From: Xenorhabdus eapokensis
Lineage (GTDB): Bacteria > Pseudomonadota > Gammaproteobacteria > Enterobacterales > Enterobacteriaceae
DNA: 46,404 bases
Direction: 5' to 3'
NCBI RefSeq assembly: GCF_001908105.1
Contig: NZ_MKGQ01000013.1
Coordinates: 1-46,404 of the forward strand
The stretch's first letter is position 1; every line of letters starts with the position of its first letter. Shown piece after piece: positions 8,497-17,116 of the stretch. Position numbers and translations under genes: made by a program. Below the pieces are notes generated by a model. That model had not been told where the DNA came from. It did no database searches and was given only the letters and a program-made list of their open reading frames with translations.

Positions 8497-9849
8497 ATGA
8501 GTAAACATTACGATTATATTGCAATTGGTGGCGGCAGTGGTGGCATTGCTTCCATTAACCGTGCGGCCATGTATGGGCAAACATGTGCCTTGATTGAAGC
8601 AAAGGCATTAGGTGGGACATGTGTTAATGTGGGCTGTGTACCAAAGAAAGTAATGTGGCACGCTGCTCAAGTTGCGGAATCTATTCATCAATATGGTCCC
8701 GATTATGGTTTTGATACCACCGTTAATCATTTCGACTGGAAAAAACTTATTGCCAGCCGTACTGCTTATATTGATCGTATCCATCAATCATATGAACGCG
8801 TATTGAATAACAATAAGGTCGATGTCATTCAAGGATCCGCCCGTTTTGTTGATGCACATACTATTGAGGTTAATGGCGAAAAAATCACGGCCGACCATAT
8901 CCTGATCGCGACAGGGGGTCGCCCGATACGTCCAGATATTCCCGGTGCGGAATATGGCATTGATTCAGATGGTTTTTTCGAGCTTAATGAAATGCCGCAG
9001 CGCGTTGCTGTGGTAGGGGCTGGCTATATTGCTGTTGAAATCGCGGGTGTTTTGAATGCGTTGGGTAGTGAAACGCATCTGTTTGTCCGTAAACATGCGC
9101 CATTACGCTCTTTCGACCCTATGATTGTGGAAACACTGTTGGAAGTCATCAAAACTGAAGGGCCAACATTGCATACAGATGCGATATTACAGTCTGTAAT
9201 TAAAAATCATGATGGCAGCCTGACGGTTAAATTGCAGGATGGTCGAGAGCAAGTTGTTGATACGCTTATTTGGGCGGTTGGGCGTGAGCCGATGACAGAT
9301 AAGCTGAATCTGGCCGCAACAGGTGTTGAACTGAATGAAAAAGGCTATATCCAAGTCGATAAGTTTCAGAATACTAATGTTAATGGTATTTATGCGGTTG
9401 GTGATAACACGGGAGCGGTGGAATTGACGCCAGTTGCGATTGCGGCAGGGCGTCGTTTGTCAGAGCGTCTGTTTAATAACAAACCTGATGAGCATCTGGA
9501 TTACACTAATATACCAACTGTGGTATTCAGCCATCCGCCAATTGGTACTGTAGGTTTGACGGAGCCACAGGCAAAGGCTCAGTATGGTGAAGATCAGGTT
9601 AAGGTTTATACATCATCATTTACCGCAATGTATACTGCGGTGACACAGTACCGCCAGCCATGCCGTATGAAACTGGTCTGTGTGGGAGCCAATGAAAAGA
9701 TAGTCGGTATTCACGGTATCGGCTTTGGAATGGATGAAATACTGCAAGGTTTTGCGGTTGCGCTGAAAATGGGGGCAACGAAGAAGGATTTTGATAATAC
9801 GGTTGCTATTCATCCCACGGCAGCGGAAGAGTTTGTGACTATGAGATGA
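8497..9849 (+). CDS. gorA: Glutathione reductase
   Basis: A 450-residue protein, the normal length for this enzyme. It is an FAD-dependent homodimer that uses NADPH to reduce glutathione disulfide in the cytoplasm. Seen in order: the FAD motif [13 protein letters not shown] at 11-23; the redox disulfide CVNVGC (Cys42, Cys47); the NADPH motif [12 protein letters not shown] near 173; the second FAD motif IYAVGDNTG; and the C-terminal catalytic His in AIHPTAAEE that acts across the dimer. All catalytic residues are present. It has its own ~200-nt upstream region and ends in a strong terminator. Confidence 0.97.
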   Translation: MSKHYDYIAIGGGSGGIASINRAAMYGQTCALIEAKALGGTCVNVGCVPKKVMWHAAQVAESIHQYGPDYGFDTTVNHFDWKKLIASRTAYIDRIHQSYERVLNNNKVDVIQGSARFVDAHTIEVNGEKITADHILIATGGRPIRPDIPGAEYGIDSDGFFELNEMPQRVAVVGAGYIAVEIAGVLNALGSETHLFVRKHAPLRSFDPMIVETLLEVIKTEGPTLHTDAILQSVIKNHDGSLTVKLQDGREQVVDTLIWAVGREPMTDKLNLAATGVELNEKGYIQVDKFQNTNVNGIYAVGDNTGAVELTPVAIAAGRRLSERLFNNKPDEHLDYTNIPTVVFSHPPIGTVGLTEPQAKAQYGEDQVKVYTSSFTAMYTAVTQYRQPCRMKLVCVGANEKIVGIHGIGFGMDEILQGFAVALKMGATKKDFDNTVAIHPTAAEEFVTMR

Positions 9850-9898
9850 GAGATTAGAAAATTTCTTCTTATCAGTTGATCCTGGAAAACAAAGCTAT

Positions 9899-9936
9899 AC
9901 TGGCTATATATACTGCATATATAGCCAGTGTTTTTT
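9899..9936 (+). terminator. Rho-independent terminator of gorA
   Basis: A perfect 12-bp stem (ACTGGCTATATA / TATATAGCCAGT) with a 7-nt loop, followed by G and six T. It lies 50 nt after the gorA stop and before the convergent NTF2-like gene. Confidence 0.88.
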
Positions 9937-9976
9937 ATAAACTGAATAAATTATATGGTTGAAAGATAAACCGTCC

Positions 9977-10381
9977 TTAACTTCTAAATCCTAAGTCACT
10001 ATCATCTTTATTTCCCATAATTTTTCTTGTTAGTTCATAACAACCTGTTATTCTATTCTTACTCACCAAAAATCTGGAAAAAACTTCAAATTCAATCATA
10101 GAGCCATCTTTTTTATTAGCCTTAACCAGATGATGTGTATGAACATTTTTACCGTTTTCTGCGACAGATAAAATAGTCACATTCACGTTGGTTAAAGAGA
10201 TCTTCAGTAGATTTATATGGGAAACAAAATCATTAAAAGATATTTTATTACCATTTACTACTTGGAAATAATCTTTCGAAAAAAAATTTTCAATGGTTGA
10301 AATATTCATATCATCATTTTCAAGTATTTGTTTCAAAGCATTTACCACAATATTAGAGTGAGACAAGGTATATCTCTCCAT
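9977..10381 (-). CDS. NTF2-like/SnoaL-like small protein, unknown function
   Basis: Starting at the ATG giving MERYTLSH, this is a 134-residue protein with the fold pattern of SnoaL/NTF2-like proteins: helices (NIVVNALKQILEN, STIENFFSKDYFQVVNG), then strands with TILSVAENGKNVHTHHLVKAN and MIEFEVFSRFLVSKNRITGCYE. A GTG start 75 nt upstream would add 25 residues with a hydrophobic stretch, but that is unlike the family, and neither start has a clear ribosome site. NTF2-like pockets serve many reactions, and no catalytic set can be assigned. It is AT-rich and stands alone between gorA and lsrK. The fold assignment is a pattern-based inference. Confidence 0.65.
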   Translation of the reverse strand: MERYTLSHSNIVVNALKQILENDDMNISTIENFFSKDYFQVVNGNKISFNDFVSHINLLKISLTNVNVTILSVAENGKNVHTHHLVKANKKDGSMIEFEVFSRFLVSKNRITGCYELTRKIMGNKDDSDLGFRS

Positions 10382-10456
10382 AAAAAAGATGAAAACAATA
10401 TACAATGTTATAAATTGTAGTAGAGAAAATCTAGGGTGATGGTATTTTATTTTCAC

Positions 10457-10865
10457 TGAATAGTTTATATTTTCCTTTTCGGAATCAAGTATTATAGCTT
10501 ACGGTTACTTTGTGTTAGGAGGTGATCTATTCTATTTCTCTGTTATTGTAGTTATATTTTTGCTTTGGCAAAGATTTTATCGAGTTATTGCAAAATTAAC
10601 TAAAAAACATAAAGATTGGTTTTGAGTAATGTTTTAAAGAGTGATGTAAATAACATTATTAATAAAAAATAAGCAAAACATATTCTATGGTGTCAGGTTT
10701 ATTTATGATCTAATTGATAATATGAGTATGGTATCGTATATGCTGACGCAACGTTCGTGGCAACCTGTTTGGTGAATGGGCGTCCAACAGTCCCTGAAGT
10801 TGTCATGAGTGCTATTTGATTGATTATTTGATTGGCCTCTAATTGTTAAAGAGGCCAATAAAAAA
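10457..10865. other. Non-coding gap with a possible gene scrap and a hairpin
   Basis: About 400 bases, AT-rich. At about 10715-10810 on the + strand there is an open frame ending VYADATFVATCLVNGRP...VVMSAI then stop, without a start; it reads like the last ~30 codons of a lost gene, which I cannot name. At 10831-10859 there is a hairpin with 9-bp arms (TTGGCCTCT / AGAGGCCAA) just past the lsrK stop. It has no T-run on either strand, so it is a poor terminator. Confidence 0.4.
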
Positions 10866-12458
10866 TCACAACCCCGGTGCTTTCCACAATGAAGTTGTTA
10901 GCCCATCATCTACCAGATGCAGTTGGTCTGCATATACTGCCTGCCAATCTTTCTTCGCTTTTTGGTAAACCTCACGGTGGCGTAAATTCGGTTGATATTC
11001 CCGCTCCCAACGCACCAATCTTTCTCCCGTCGCGGGCATGGAATCATATAATCCAACACCGACCCCTGCCGCTATTGCACAACCTAATGCCGTTGCTTCT
11101 TTTACCACAGGCACCCGAACAGGCAATCCGGTAACGTCAGACAGAATTTGGCTCCAGAGTTTGCCTTTTGAGCCACCGCCAGCGAAGACCAGTGAATCTG
11201 GTTGAACGCCAGAGAAAGCCGAAACCATATCGAGGTTACAGGCCGAGACGATAGCCGCGTTTTCTTCCAGTGCCCGGAATAGTGTTGCTTTGTTGCATTT
11301 TTCCGGATCAATCGAGAGATTGAGGAAAGATGGAGCCGCGTGATACCACGATTTAAAGCGCATGACATCGGAGAAAATCGGCATGACACCATAGGCACCG
11401 GCAGGAACCCTTGCCGCCATATCTTCCAGTAGATTATAGGCATCAACGCCCAATCGTTCGGCCAGCAATTTTTCTTCTGCGCAAAAAGCATCGCGGAACC
11501 AGCGCATGGTGAGACCGGTGAAGAAACTAATGGATTCTGCTTGTGCCATGCCGGGAATCACGTGTGGGTTGATACGAATGTTCATGTTTGGATCGGTGAT
11601 TGGTGCAGGCAGATTGACGACTTGCTGCCAGAATGTTCCGCCGAGTACTGCGGTTTGGGCGGGTTTAACAACGCCAATACCAAGACAGCCGAGTTGAACG
11701 TCTCCGCCGCCCATAATCACGGGGATGCCGCTGCTCAAGCCACATTCTGCCGCTGCCTTTTCCGTAATATAGCCGAGCAAGGTTCCTGTTTCTTTGACGG
11801 GGGAGAGGATATCAGAGCGTAAGCCTGCCATTTCCAACAAGCTTGGGCGCCAGTCGCGGCTGGTTAAATCCAGCATACCTGTTGTGCCCGCGTTAGAGGG
11901 ATCAACGGCCAGCTCGCCACTTAGCCTATAAGCCAGCCAATCACTGATCATGGTGAGGGTACTGGCATGTTGATAGATATCAGGGCGGTGATGCGCCAGC
12001 CAAAGCAAGCGTGGCATTGCTCCCAATGCCAATGTTTGGCCGGAATAGCGGTAGACGTCATATTCAAAGGTATTATTGTAAAGCTCCTTCAGCTCGCTGA
12101 CTTCATGGCTGGAGCGGGCATCTACATTGGCACATGCCCAGATAGGATCGCCATCGAGATTATAGAGGACAATACCTTCCCGCATTGAACAGGCAGCAAC
12201 TCCTTGGATTGCATTGGCGGGCAATTCCGCCTTTTGCAGGGCTTGCCGAATGCATTGGCAGGTCAGTTGCCAGTTATTTTTCAGATCGAATTCCATTGAA
12301 CCGGCAACATTCGGTACAGGATGGTGTATCCATTCGGCTTGTCCAACGGAAACCTGATTCCCTTCGAGATCAAATATAACTGCACGAATACTGCCAGTTC
12401 CTGCATCAAGCGCCATCAAATACTTCCTTGATGGGTGAGCATGAGCGCATTGATTCAT
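10866..12458 (-). CDS. lsrK: Autoinducer-2 kinase LsrK
   Basis: A 530-residue FGGY-family sugar kinase, the same length as E. coli LsrK when started at [15 protein letters not shown] lies 7 nt upstream, and the longer TTG-type start has no family support. LsrK phosphorylates AI-2 (DPD) at C5 with ATP in the cytoplasm, trapping it and producing the LsrR inducer. Seen: [20 protein letters not shown] (N-terminal phosphate loop), [30 protein letters not shown], the ATPase signature [14 protein letters not shown], and the family C-terminus [12 protein letters not shown]. No disruption is visible. It is transcribed away from the lsrR relic and the lsrA/B fusion, as in enteric lsr loci. Confidence 0.96.
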   Translation of the reverse strand: MNQCAHAHPSRKYLMALDAGTGSIRAVIFDLEGNQVSVGQAEWIHHPVPNVAGSMEFDLKNNWQLTCQCIRQALQKAELPANAIQGVAACSMREGIVLYNLDGDPIWACANVDARSSHEVSELKELYNNTFEYDVYRYSGQTLALGAMPRLLWLAHHRPDIYQHASTLTMISDWLAYRLSGELAVDPSNAGTTGMLDLTSRDWRPSLLEMAGLRSDILSPVKETGTLLGYITEKAAAECGLSSGIPVIMGGGDVQLGCLGIGVVKPAQTAVLGGTFWQQVVNLPAPITDPNMNIRINPHVIPGMAQAESISFFTGLTMRWFRDAFCAEEKLLAERLGVDAYNLLEDMAARVPAGAYGVMPIFSDVMRFKSWYHAAPSFLNLSIDPEKCNKATLFRALEENAAIVSACNLDMVSAFSGVQPDSLVFAGGGSKGKLWSQILSDVTGLPVRVPVVKEATALGCAIAAGVGVGLYDSMPATGERLVRWEREYQPNLRHREVYQKAKKDWQAVYADQLHLVDDGLTTSLWKAPGL

Positions 12459-12535
12459 AATACTATCCTCGTCTGTTGTTATCTTTGTTCGATATGGCAC
12501 AGGGAATGGATAGATATATAAGCATTATTAGTCGA

Positions 12536-12753
12536 TCAAGTTAGCATTGCCTTCACGGTTTGTTCTTCTGTCACCAATGAGTTGGTATAACCCCCCTTTT
12601 AGTGCAGCAACGATAGCGTCTGCTTTTTCGATACCACCTTTGCGGCCAAACATCAATTGTTCCATCGCCGATATAGCCGGAATGCATGATGGTTTCTTCA
12701 GATAATACGCTTTTCTCTGATACTGATTGTTTCTTATTTAATTTGATCGACAT
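12536..12753 (-). pseudogene. lsrR: lsrR relic (AI-2 operon repressor), two deletions plus frameshifts
   Basis: LsrR is normally ~315 residues, with an N-terminal HTH and a C-terminal sugar-phosphate domain. Only ~70 codons remain, in three pieces. The first is a start MSIKLNKKQSVSEKSVLSEE (N-terminus before the HTH). It jumps straight to TIMHSGYIGDG (E. coli: ATIIRSGYISQG). After a small frame change it reads EQLMFGRKG, then, past a second internal loss, GIEKADAIVAALKGG. An extra G in a six-G run shifts frame again, and YTNSLVTEEQTVKAMLT then matches the LsrR C-terminus and ends at its stop. The DNA-binding domain and most of the ligand domain are absent. It lies in the normal lsrR position, head to tail with lsrK. 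Confidence 0.85.
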
Positions 12754-12860
12754 AATAACTTCTTTATCCACGAAGAAAGAATAAGAATAAAGATCTCTAA
12801 TGTACTAGAGTCTTATCGCAAAATTTGAACATATTTAAATGTAGATCTGATTTTTTCACA

Positions 12861-12871
12861 AAATGTGATCT
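12861..12871 (+). promoter_or_regulatory. Possible CRP half-site in the lsr divergent promoter region
   Basis: AAATGTGATCT equals the left half of the CRP consensus; the right half (GATTATTGAAA) is poor. It lies in the 238-nt gap between lsrR' and lsrA', where enteric lsr promoters carry CRP and LsrR sites. No clear LsrR operator was recognised by eye. Confidence 0.35.
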
Positions 12872-12991
12872 GATTATTGAAAAAATCTTAAGTTTTTCAT
12901 TAGAGTCTTGAGCAAATGTTTTTAAAATAAATAAGTGTTCAATTTCATATCGGTGTCAGAAACGCAAACCTAAAATTTCATGAGGTATGTG

Positions 12992-13192
12992 ATGTCACAG
13001 AGCAATACTGCCACTAATACCAATGATCCGTCTTGCCTGAATCCAACCAACAATACTCCGCTTTTAGTTGCTCGTGGGATCAGTAAGCAGTTTTCTGGCT
13101 TGATGGGGTTAAAGCAGATTGATTTCGTGTTGGCTCCCACTAAGGCACATCAAGATTTCACCAAAGACAATATCAATCAGTACGATTTCTAA
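12992..13192 (+). pseudogene. lsrA'-'lsrB in-frame deletion fusion (lost lsrC, lsrD)
   Basis: A 66-codon frame with a normal start (GAGG 6 nt before ATG). The N-terminal ~48 residues match the start of the AI-2 ABC transporter ATPase LsrA ([26 protein letters not shown]. coli [20 protein letters not shown]) and end before the Walker A motif. The last ~11 residues, [11 protein letters not shown] then stop, match the C-terminus of the periplasmic binding protein LsrB (FNKENIGKYDF). The join is in frame. In the standard order lsrA-C-D-B-F-G, one deletion would remove most of lsrA, all of lsrC and lsrD and nearly all of lsrB (roughly 4 kb by usual gene sizes). No transporter function is possible. 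Confidence 0.85.
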
Positions 13193-13238
13193 TTCATGGG
13201 GCTGGTGTATAGCCCCTGACACCTTTCTGGAGGGAGAA

Positions 13239-14120
13239 ATGGCAGATTTAGATGATATCAAAGATGGTAAAGATTTTGGCATTAATACACCGCAGCAGAA
13301 CACGCTGTTTGAACTGAAAGGTTGTGGTGCGTTGGATTGGGGTATGCAGTCCCGTTTGTCACGAATTTTCAATCCCACCACCAATAAAACGGTGATGCTG
13401 GCATTTGATCACGGTTATTTTCAAGGTCCAACCACAGGTTTAGAACGTATTGATATCAATATCGCTCCGCTGTTTGAACACACCGACGTGTTGATGTGTA
13501 CCCGCGGTATCCTGCGCAGTCAGGTTCCGCCTGCAACCAATAAACCAGTCGTTCTGCGTGCGTCTGGAGCCAACTCGATTCTGACTGAACTCTCCAATGA
13601 AGCTGTTGCGGTGGCGATGGAAGATGCACTTCGCCTCAACGTCTGTGCGGTTGCGGCACAGGTTTATATCGGTTCAGAACACGAACACCAATCCATCAAA
13701 AATATAGTTAAGCTGGTGGATCAGGGAACACGTTATGGCATGCCAACAATGGCGGTGACGGGCGTCGGTAAAGATATGGCGCGTGACCAACGTTATTTCT
13801 CGCTGGCGACTCGTATTGCAGCCGAAATAGGGGCGAACATTATCAAAACCTACTATGTCGATAGCGGTTTTGAGCGAGTGGTGGCAGGCTGCCCAGTGCC
13901 GATTGTGATTGCAGGTGGTAAGAAATTACCGGAACTGGAGGCGTTGAATATGTGCTATCAGGCGATTGATCAAGGGGCATCTGGTGTGGATATGGGACGC
14001 AATATTTTCCAGTCGGAAGCACCTGTTGCGATGCTGAAAGCTGTGCAGGCCGTAGTGCACCATAATGAGAAACCGGCTCAGGCTTATGAGCTTTTCCTGA
14101 GTGAAAAAGCCAAGGGGTAA
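13239..14120 (+). CDS. lsrF: LsrF, 3-hydroxy-5-phosphonooxypentane-2,4-dione thiolase
   Basis: A 293-residue class I aldolase-like TIM barrel, started at [10 protein letters not shown] with GGAGGGA 3-9 nt upstream. LsrF works after LsrG, transferring the acetyl group of the phospho-AI-2 product to CoA and giving acetyl-CoA and DHAP. Seen: [20 protein letters not shown] near residue 55, [35 protein letters not shown] with the Schiff-base type Lys, [11 protein letters not shown], and [13 protein letters not shown]. The frame is intact. It follows the lsrA'/B' fusion by 46 nt, so the old lsr promoter probably still reads into it. Confidence 0.95.
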   Translation: MADLDDIKDGKDFGINTPQQNTLFELKGCGALDWGMQSRLSRIFNPTTNKTVMLAFDHGYFQGPTTGLERIDINIAPLFEHTDVLMCTRGILRSQVPPATNKPVVLRASGANSILTELSNEAVAVAMEDALRLNVCAVAAQVYIGSEHEHQSIKNIVKLVDQGTRYGMPTMAVTGVGKDMARDQRYFSLATRIAAEIGANIIKTYYVDSGFERVVAGCPVPIVIAGGKKLPELEALNMCYQAIDQGASGVDMGRNIFQSEAPVAMLKAVQAVVHHNEKPAQAYELFLSEKAKG

Positions 14121-14124
14121 TAAT

Positions 14125-14424
14125 ATGCATATCACATTAGTGGAAATTAATGTTAAGGCTGACAAGGTAGACGAATTTATCGACGTATTTCGGGATAATC
14201 ATCTTGGTTCTGTTAAAGAGTCAGGCAATTTACGGTTCGATGTATTGCGTGATGAGAATATTCCAACCCGTTTTTATATCTATGAAGCCTATGCTGATGA
14301 AGAGGCTGTTGCGGCGCATAAGAAAACCCCCCATTACTTGCGTTGTGTCGAAAAACTGGAAGCATTAATGACTGAGCCTCGCAAAAAAACGACGTTTATT
14401 GGTTTGATGCCGGAAGGGAAGTAA
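14125..14424 (+). CDS. lsrG: LsrG, (4S)-4-hydroxy-5-phosphonooxypentane-2,3-dione isomerase
   Basis: A 99-residue ABM-domain protein (E. coli LsrG is 96). It starts 4 nt after the lsrF stop with AAGGGG upstream, so the two are co-translated. LsrG isomerises phospho-AI-2 before LsrF cleaves it. Seen: [57 protein letters not shown] with the conserved HKKTPHY. Its frame is intact even though the transporter genes upstream are lost. Confidence 0.95.
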   Translation: MHITLVEINVKADKVDEFIDVFRDNHLGSVKESGNLRFDVLRDENIPTRFYIYEAYADEEAVAAHKKTPHYLRCVEKLEALMTEPRKKTTFIGLMPEGK

Positions 14425-14497
14425 GGCAAAAGGGGACTCAGGCCGAGTGACAGCAAATATTTTCGCCTGTCATCAAATGGAAAATAAGACTGGTCTA

Positions 14498-14535
14498 ACC
14501 CTCTGTTTATCAATGTAATAATGATAACGGAGGGT
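14498..14535. other. Imperfect hairpin between lsrG and mobB
   Basis: ACCCTCTGTTTATCA pairs with TGATAACGGAGGGT across a short AT loop between the convergent lsrG and mobB genes. There is no T-run on either strand, so a terminator role is uncertain. Confidence 0.4.
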
Positions 14536-14552
14536 AATTGGCGTCACCATGA

Positions 14553-15077
14553 TTATTGATATAACCATTTGGCAATAAATGCGGTTACTTGCTCCGGCTG
14601 ATTGATATTAAGCTGTGGAAATGGTGTTGCCAGCGCAATATCGCTAGCAATTGCTATGACATAGGGATCGAGGATCTCATCAACGGTATGATTCAGGCCA
14701 TCTCGATAAAGGGCTATTTTGGGGATTGGTTCTTGTTTGAATCCTTCAACCAAAATCAGATCCAGCGAATTTGCATCAAATCGGCTGGCAAGATAGTAAA
14801 GATCCGGTTCTGGTAACTCTGGGGTTTCAGTCATTAAAGCCCAGCGCTGCTGGCTGGCGACTAACGTTTGTACCGCCCCCGCTTTGCGGAGTTCATAGCT
14901 GTCTTTGCCTGGCTTATCGACATCCATATTGTGATGAGTATGTTTAATTAGCCCAACGCGGATATGTTGCTGGCGTAACAGTGGAATGACTTGCTTTAAT
15001 AGTGTTGTTTTTCCGGTTCCACTATAAGCGGTGATACCCAGAATAGGCAGTGCTGTATTGTTGCTGCTGTGGTTCAT
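14553..15077 (-). CDS. mobB: Molybdopterin-guanine dinucleotide biosynthesis adaptor MobB
   Basis: A 174-residue P-loop GTP-binding protein that assists MobA in attaching GMP to molybdopterin. Seen: the Walker A AYSGTGKTTLLKQ near residue 17, the GLIKHTHHNMDVDKPGKDS region, and LDLILVEGFKQEPIPKI, all MobB landmarks. The start giving MNHSSNNTALP overlaps the mobA stop (ATGA), which fixes it over the longer start eight residues upstream and implies coupled translation. mobAB is the enteric arrangement. Confidence 0.95.
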   Translation of the reverse strand: MNHSSNNTALPILGITAYSGTGKTTLLKQVIPLLRQQHIRVGLIKHTHHNMDVDKPGKDSYELRKAGAVQTLVASQQRWALMTETPELPEPDLYYLASRFDANSLDLILVEGFKQEPIPKIALYRDGLNHTVDEILDPYVIAIASDIALATPFPQLNINQPEQVTAFIAKWLYQ

Positions 15078-15676
15078 GCTGGCTCCTGAAGGCATTCCCA
15101 ATGACGGTGTTTCCAGTTATGGCATTCTTCAGGTGTATTTAAGTTAGTGAAAGCGTTGGGATTGGGAAAATAGACCGCCTTTGCCTTAATCATCTGCATA
15201 AATAACATCAGTTTTCTGTCTCCCAAAGCGAGATAGCTTTCCAGACGGGGGATTAGGTTGCGGTGCATTAATACCAGGGTAGGATGTGCACGCACGCAAT
15301 CATGTGCATAAGCAGCCCAGGCGTTTTGTTTGTAGTGCCACAGTTTTGCGACCAGGTTTTCAGGGAAATTGGGGACATCGCAAGGGACAAATACCACCCA
15401 TTCGTGGATGGCGCTTTTTAAAACCGCCAACATACCTGCCAATGGTCCGGAAAAATCGGCAACGATATCCGGTATGATGGGATAGCCACTCTGATGATAA
15501 ATTTCCAGATTGCGATTGGCATTAATCAACAGTTCATGAATCTGTGGCTGCAATCTGGTGGCAATGTGTTGGTATAGTGGGGCATTGTTAAATTGCAGCA
15601 ATCCTTTGTCGTTTCCCCCCATGCGGGTGGATAATCCCCCCGCCAGAATTGCGCCACTGATTTTTGGATGCGTCAT
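15074..15676 (-). CDS. mobA: Molybdenum cofactor guanylyltransferase MobA
   Basis: A 200-residue nucleotidyltransferase that transfers GMP from GTP to Mo-molybdopterin, making the MGD cofactor of molybdoenzymes. Seen: the nucleotide-binding signature ISGAILAGGLSTRMGGNDKG at residues 6-25; LLINANRNLEIY; PIIPDIVADFSGPLAGMLA with the conserved D..SGPLAG; and VFVPCDVPNFP with the metal-binding Asp. It is first in a two-gene operon with mobB. Confidence 0.96.
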   Translation of the reverse strand: MTHPKISGAILAGGLSTRMGGNDKGLLQFNNAPLYQHIATRLQPQIHELLINANRNLEIYHQSGYPIIPDIVADFSGPLAGMLAVLKSAIHEWVVFVPCDVPNFPENLVAKLWHYKQNAWAAYAHDCVRAHPTLVLMHRNLIPRLESYLALGDRKLMLFMQMIKAKAVYFPNPNAFTNLNTPEECHNWKHRHWECLQEPA

Positions 15677-15821
15677 GTTTAATCACCTGGTATTGGGCAA
15701 TGAACTATTTCTAACCATGCTGCTTGAGGTGGCAGTATAACTTTACGCTGATTGACAGACCAATGCTTTCTCTGAGCCATTAACCCTGCTAATTTGTATC
15801 GTGATTTATAAGGAACTAAAA

Positions 15822-16091
15822 ATGAAGTATCACCGCCTCAATGAAGTTATCGAACTTTTACATCCAGTATGGAAAAATGAGCCGGATTTGAATCTGATAG
15901 AGCTGTTGCAGAAACTGGCTGATGAAGCGGGATTCACAGGGCAGTTGTCTGAATTAACGGATGATATTCTGATTTATCATCTGAAAATGCGCGGTACGGA
16001 TAGCCATGCCGAAATCCCTGGGTTGAAAAAAGATTATGAAGAAGATTTTAAGACGGCGTTGTTGCGTGCTCGGGGCATTGTTAAAGATTAA
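15822..16091 (+). CDS. yihD: YihD family protein (DUF1040)
   Basis: An 89-residue protein, identical in length to E. coli YihD when started at [18 protein letters not shown] lies 8-12 nt upstream. The pattern [13 protein letters not shown] and [20 protein letters not shown] matches almost residue for residue. The function is unknown. It is followed 18 nt later by srkA, as in E. coli, so it is probably co-transcribed with srkA and dsbA. Confidence 0.93.
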   Translation: MKYHRLNEVIELLHPVWKNEPDLNLIELLQKLADEAGFTGQLSELTDDILIYHLKMRGTDSHAEIPGLKKDYEEDFKTALLRARGIVKD

Positions 16092-16109
16092 TGAAGAGAG
16101 AACTGTGTT

Positions 16110-17099
16110 GTGACAGAACCGAAGGCTTTTAATTTCCAAAATATCACGCCAGATTTAATCATGGATGCATTGGGGCAATCTGGCCTGTACCTTGATTCTG
16201 GTCTAACCGAACTGAATAGCTATGAGAATCGGGTATATCAGTTCATGGATGAAAACCGCAAACGCTATGTTGTGAAATTTTATCGCCCCCTGCGCTGGAG
16301 CCAGCAGCAAATTCAGGAGGAACATGATTTTGCGCATGAATTGCAACAGGCTGATTTGCCCGTGGCAGCGCCGTTGATATTTGATGGGCAGACGGTGCTA
16401 AATTATGGTGGTTTCTTTTTTGCCATTTTTCCCAGTGTGGGGGGACGCCAGTACGAATCAGATAGTGTTGACCAATTGGAAGATGTTGGGCGCTTGCTGG
16501 GAAGAATGCATCAAATTGGGGCAAAAAAACCATTTTCTGCTCGTCCTACTCTTAACCTGAATGAATATTTATATCAGCCGTATCAATACTTGGCTGAATG
16601 TGAACTCATTCCCGCCAGGCATAAACAGGGTTTTCTGGCTGCACTGGATGAATTAAATCAGACGGTGGCAAGCCAATGGCATGATAACTGGCAGGTATTG
16701 CGGCTGCATGGGGATTGCCATGCTGGTAATATCTTGTGGCGTGATGAAGCATGGTTTGTGGATCTTGATGATGCCCGCAATGGTCCCGCTATGCAGGATT
16801 TGTGGATGTTGCTCAATGGCTCACGGCAAGAACGGTTGATCCAGCTGGATATTTTGCTTGAGTCGTATGATCAGTTTATGGCATTTGATCCCAAGACATT
16901 GGCATTAATAGAGCCTCTGCGAGCGATGCGAATGGTCTATTATTTAGCCTGGGTTGCTCGTCGTTGGCAAGATCCGGCTTTTCCAAAAGCGTTTCCGTGG
17001 ATGGCTGATAGTGATTTTTGGCATAAGCAAGCGAGTCTTTTTTCTGAACAAGTCCGGCTGTTACAGGAGCCACCTTTACAGCTCAACCCGATGTATTAA
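16110..17099 (+). CDS. srkA: Stress response kinase A (YihE/RdoA)
   Basis: A 329-residue Ser/Thr kinase of the choline-kinase-like fold, with a GTG start. In E. coli it protects stressed cells by countering MazEF-linked death and lies upstream of dsbA, as here. Seen: LNSYENRVYQF (nucleotide loop), YVVKFYRP with the ATP Lys, the catalytic loop LRLHGDCHAGNILW and the metal-binding FVDLDDARNGP. The C-terminus LQEPPLQLNPMY is the family ending. The catalytic set is complete. Confidence 0.95.
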   Translation: MTEPKAFNFQNITPDLIMDALGQSGLYLDSGLTELNSYENRVYQFMDENRKRYVVKFYRPLRWSQQQIQEEHDFAHELQQADLPVAAPLIFDGQTVLNYGGFFFAIFPSVGGRQYESDSVDQLEDVGRLLGRMHQIGAKKPFSARPTLNLNEYLYQPYQYLAECELIPARHKQGFLAALDELNQTVASQWHDNWQVLRLHGDCHAGNILWRDEAWFVDLDDARNGPAMQDLWMLLNGSRQERLIQLDILLESYDQFMAFDPKTLALIEPLRAMRMVYYLAWVARRWQDPAFPKAFPWMADSDFWHKQASLFSEQVRLLQEPPLQLNPMY

Positions 17100-17116
17100 T
17101 TTTTTTGGAGACCATT

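Noticed and set aside
10831..10859. Terminator for lsrK
   Set aside because: The stem is good, but neither strand has a T-run after it.
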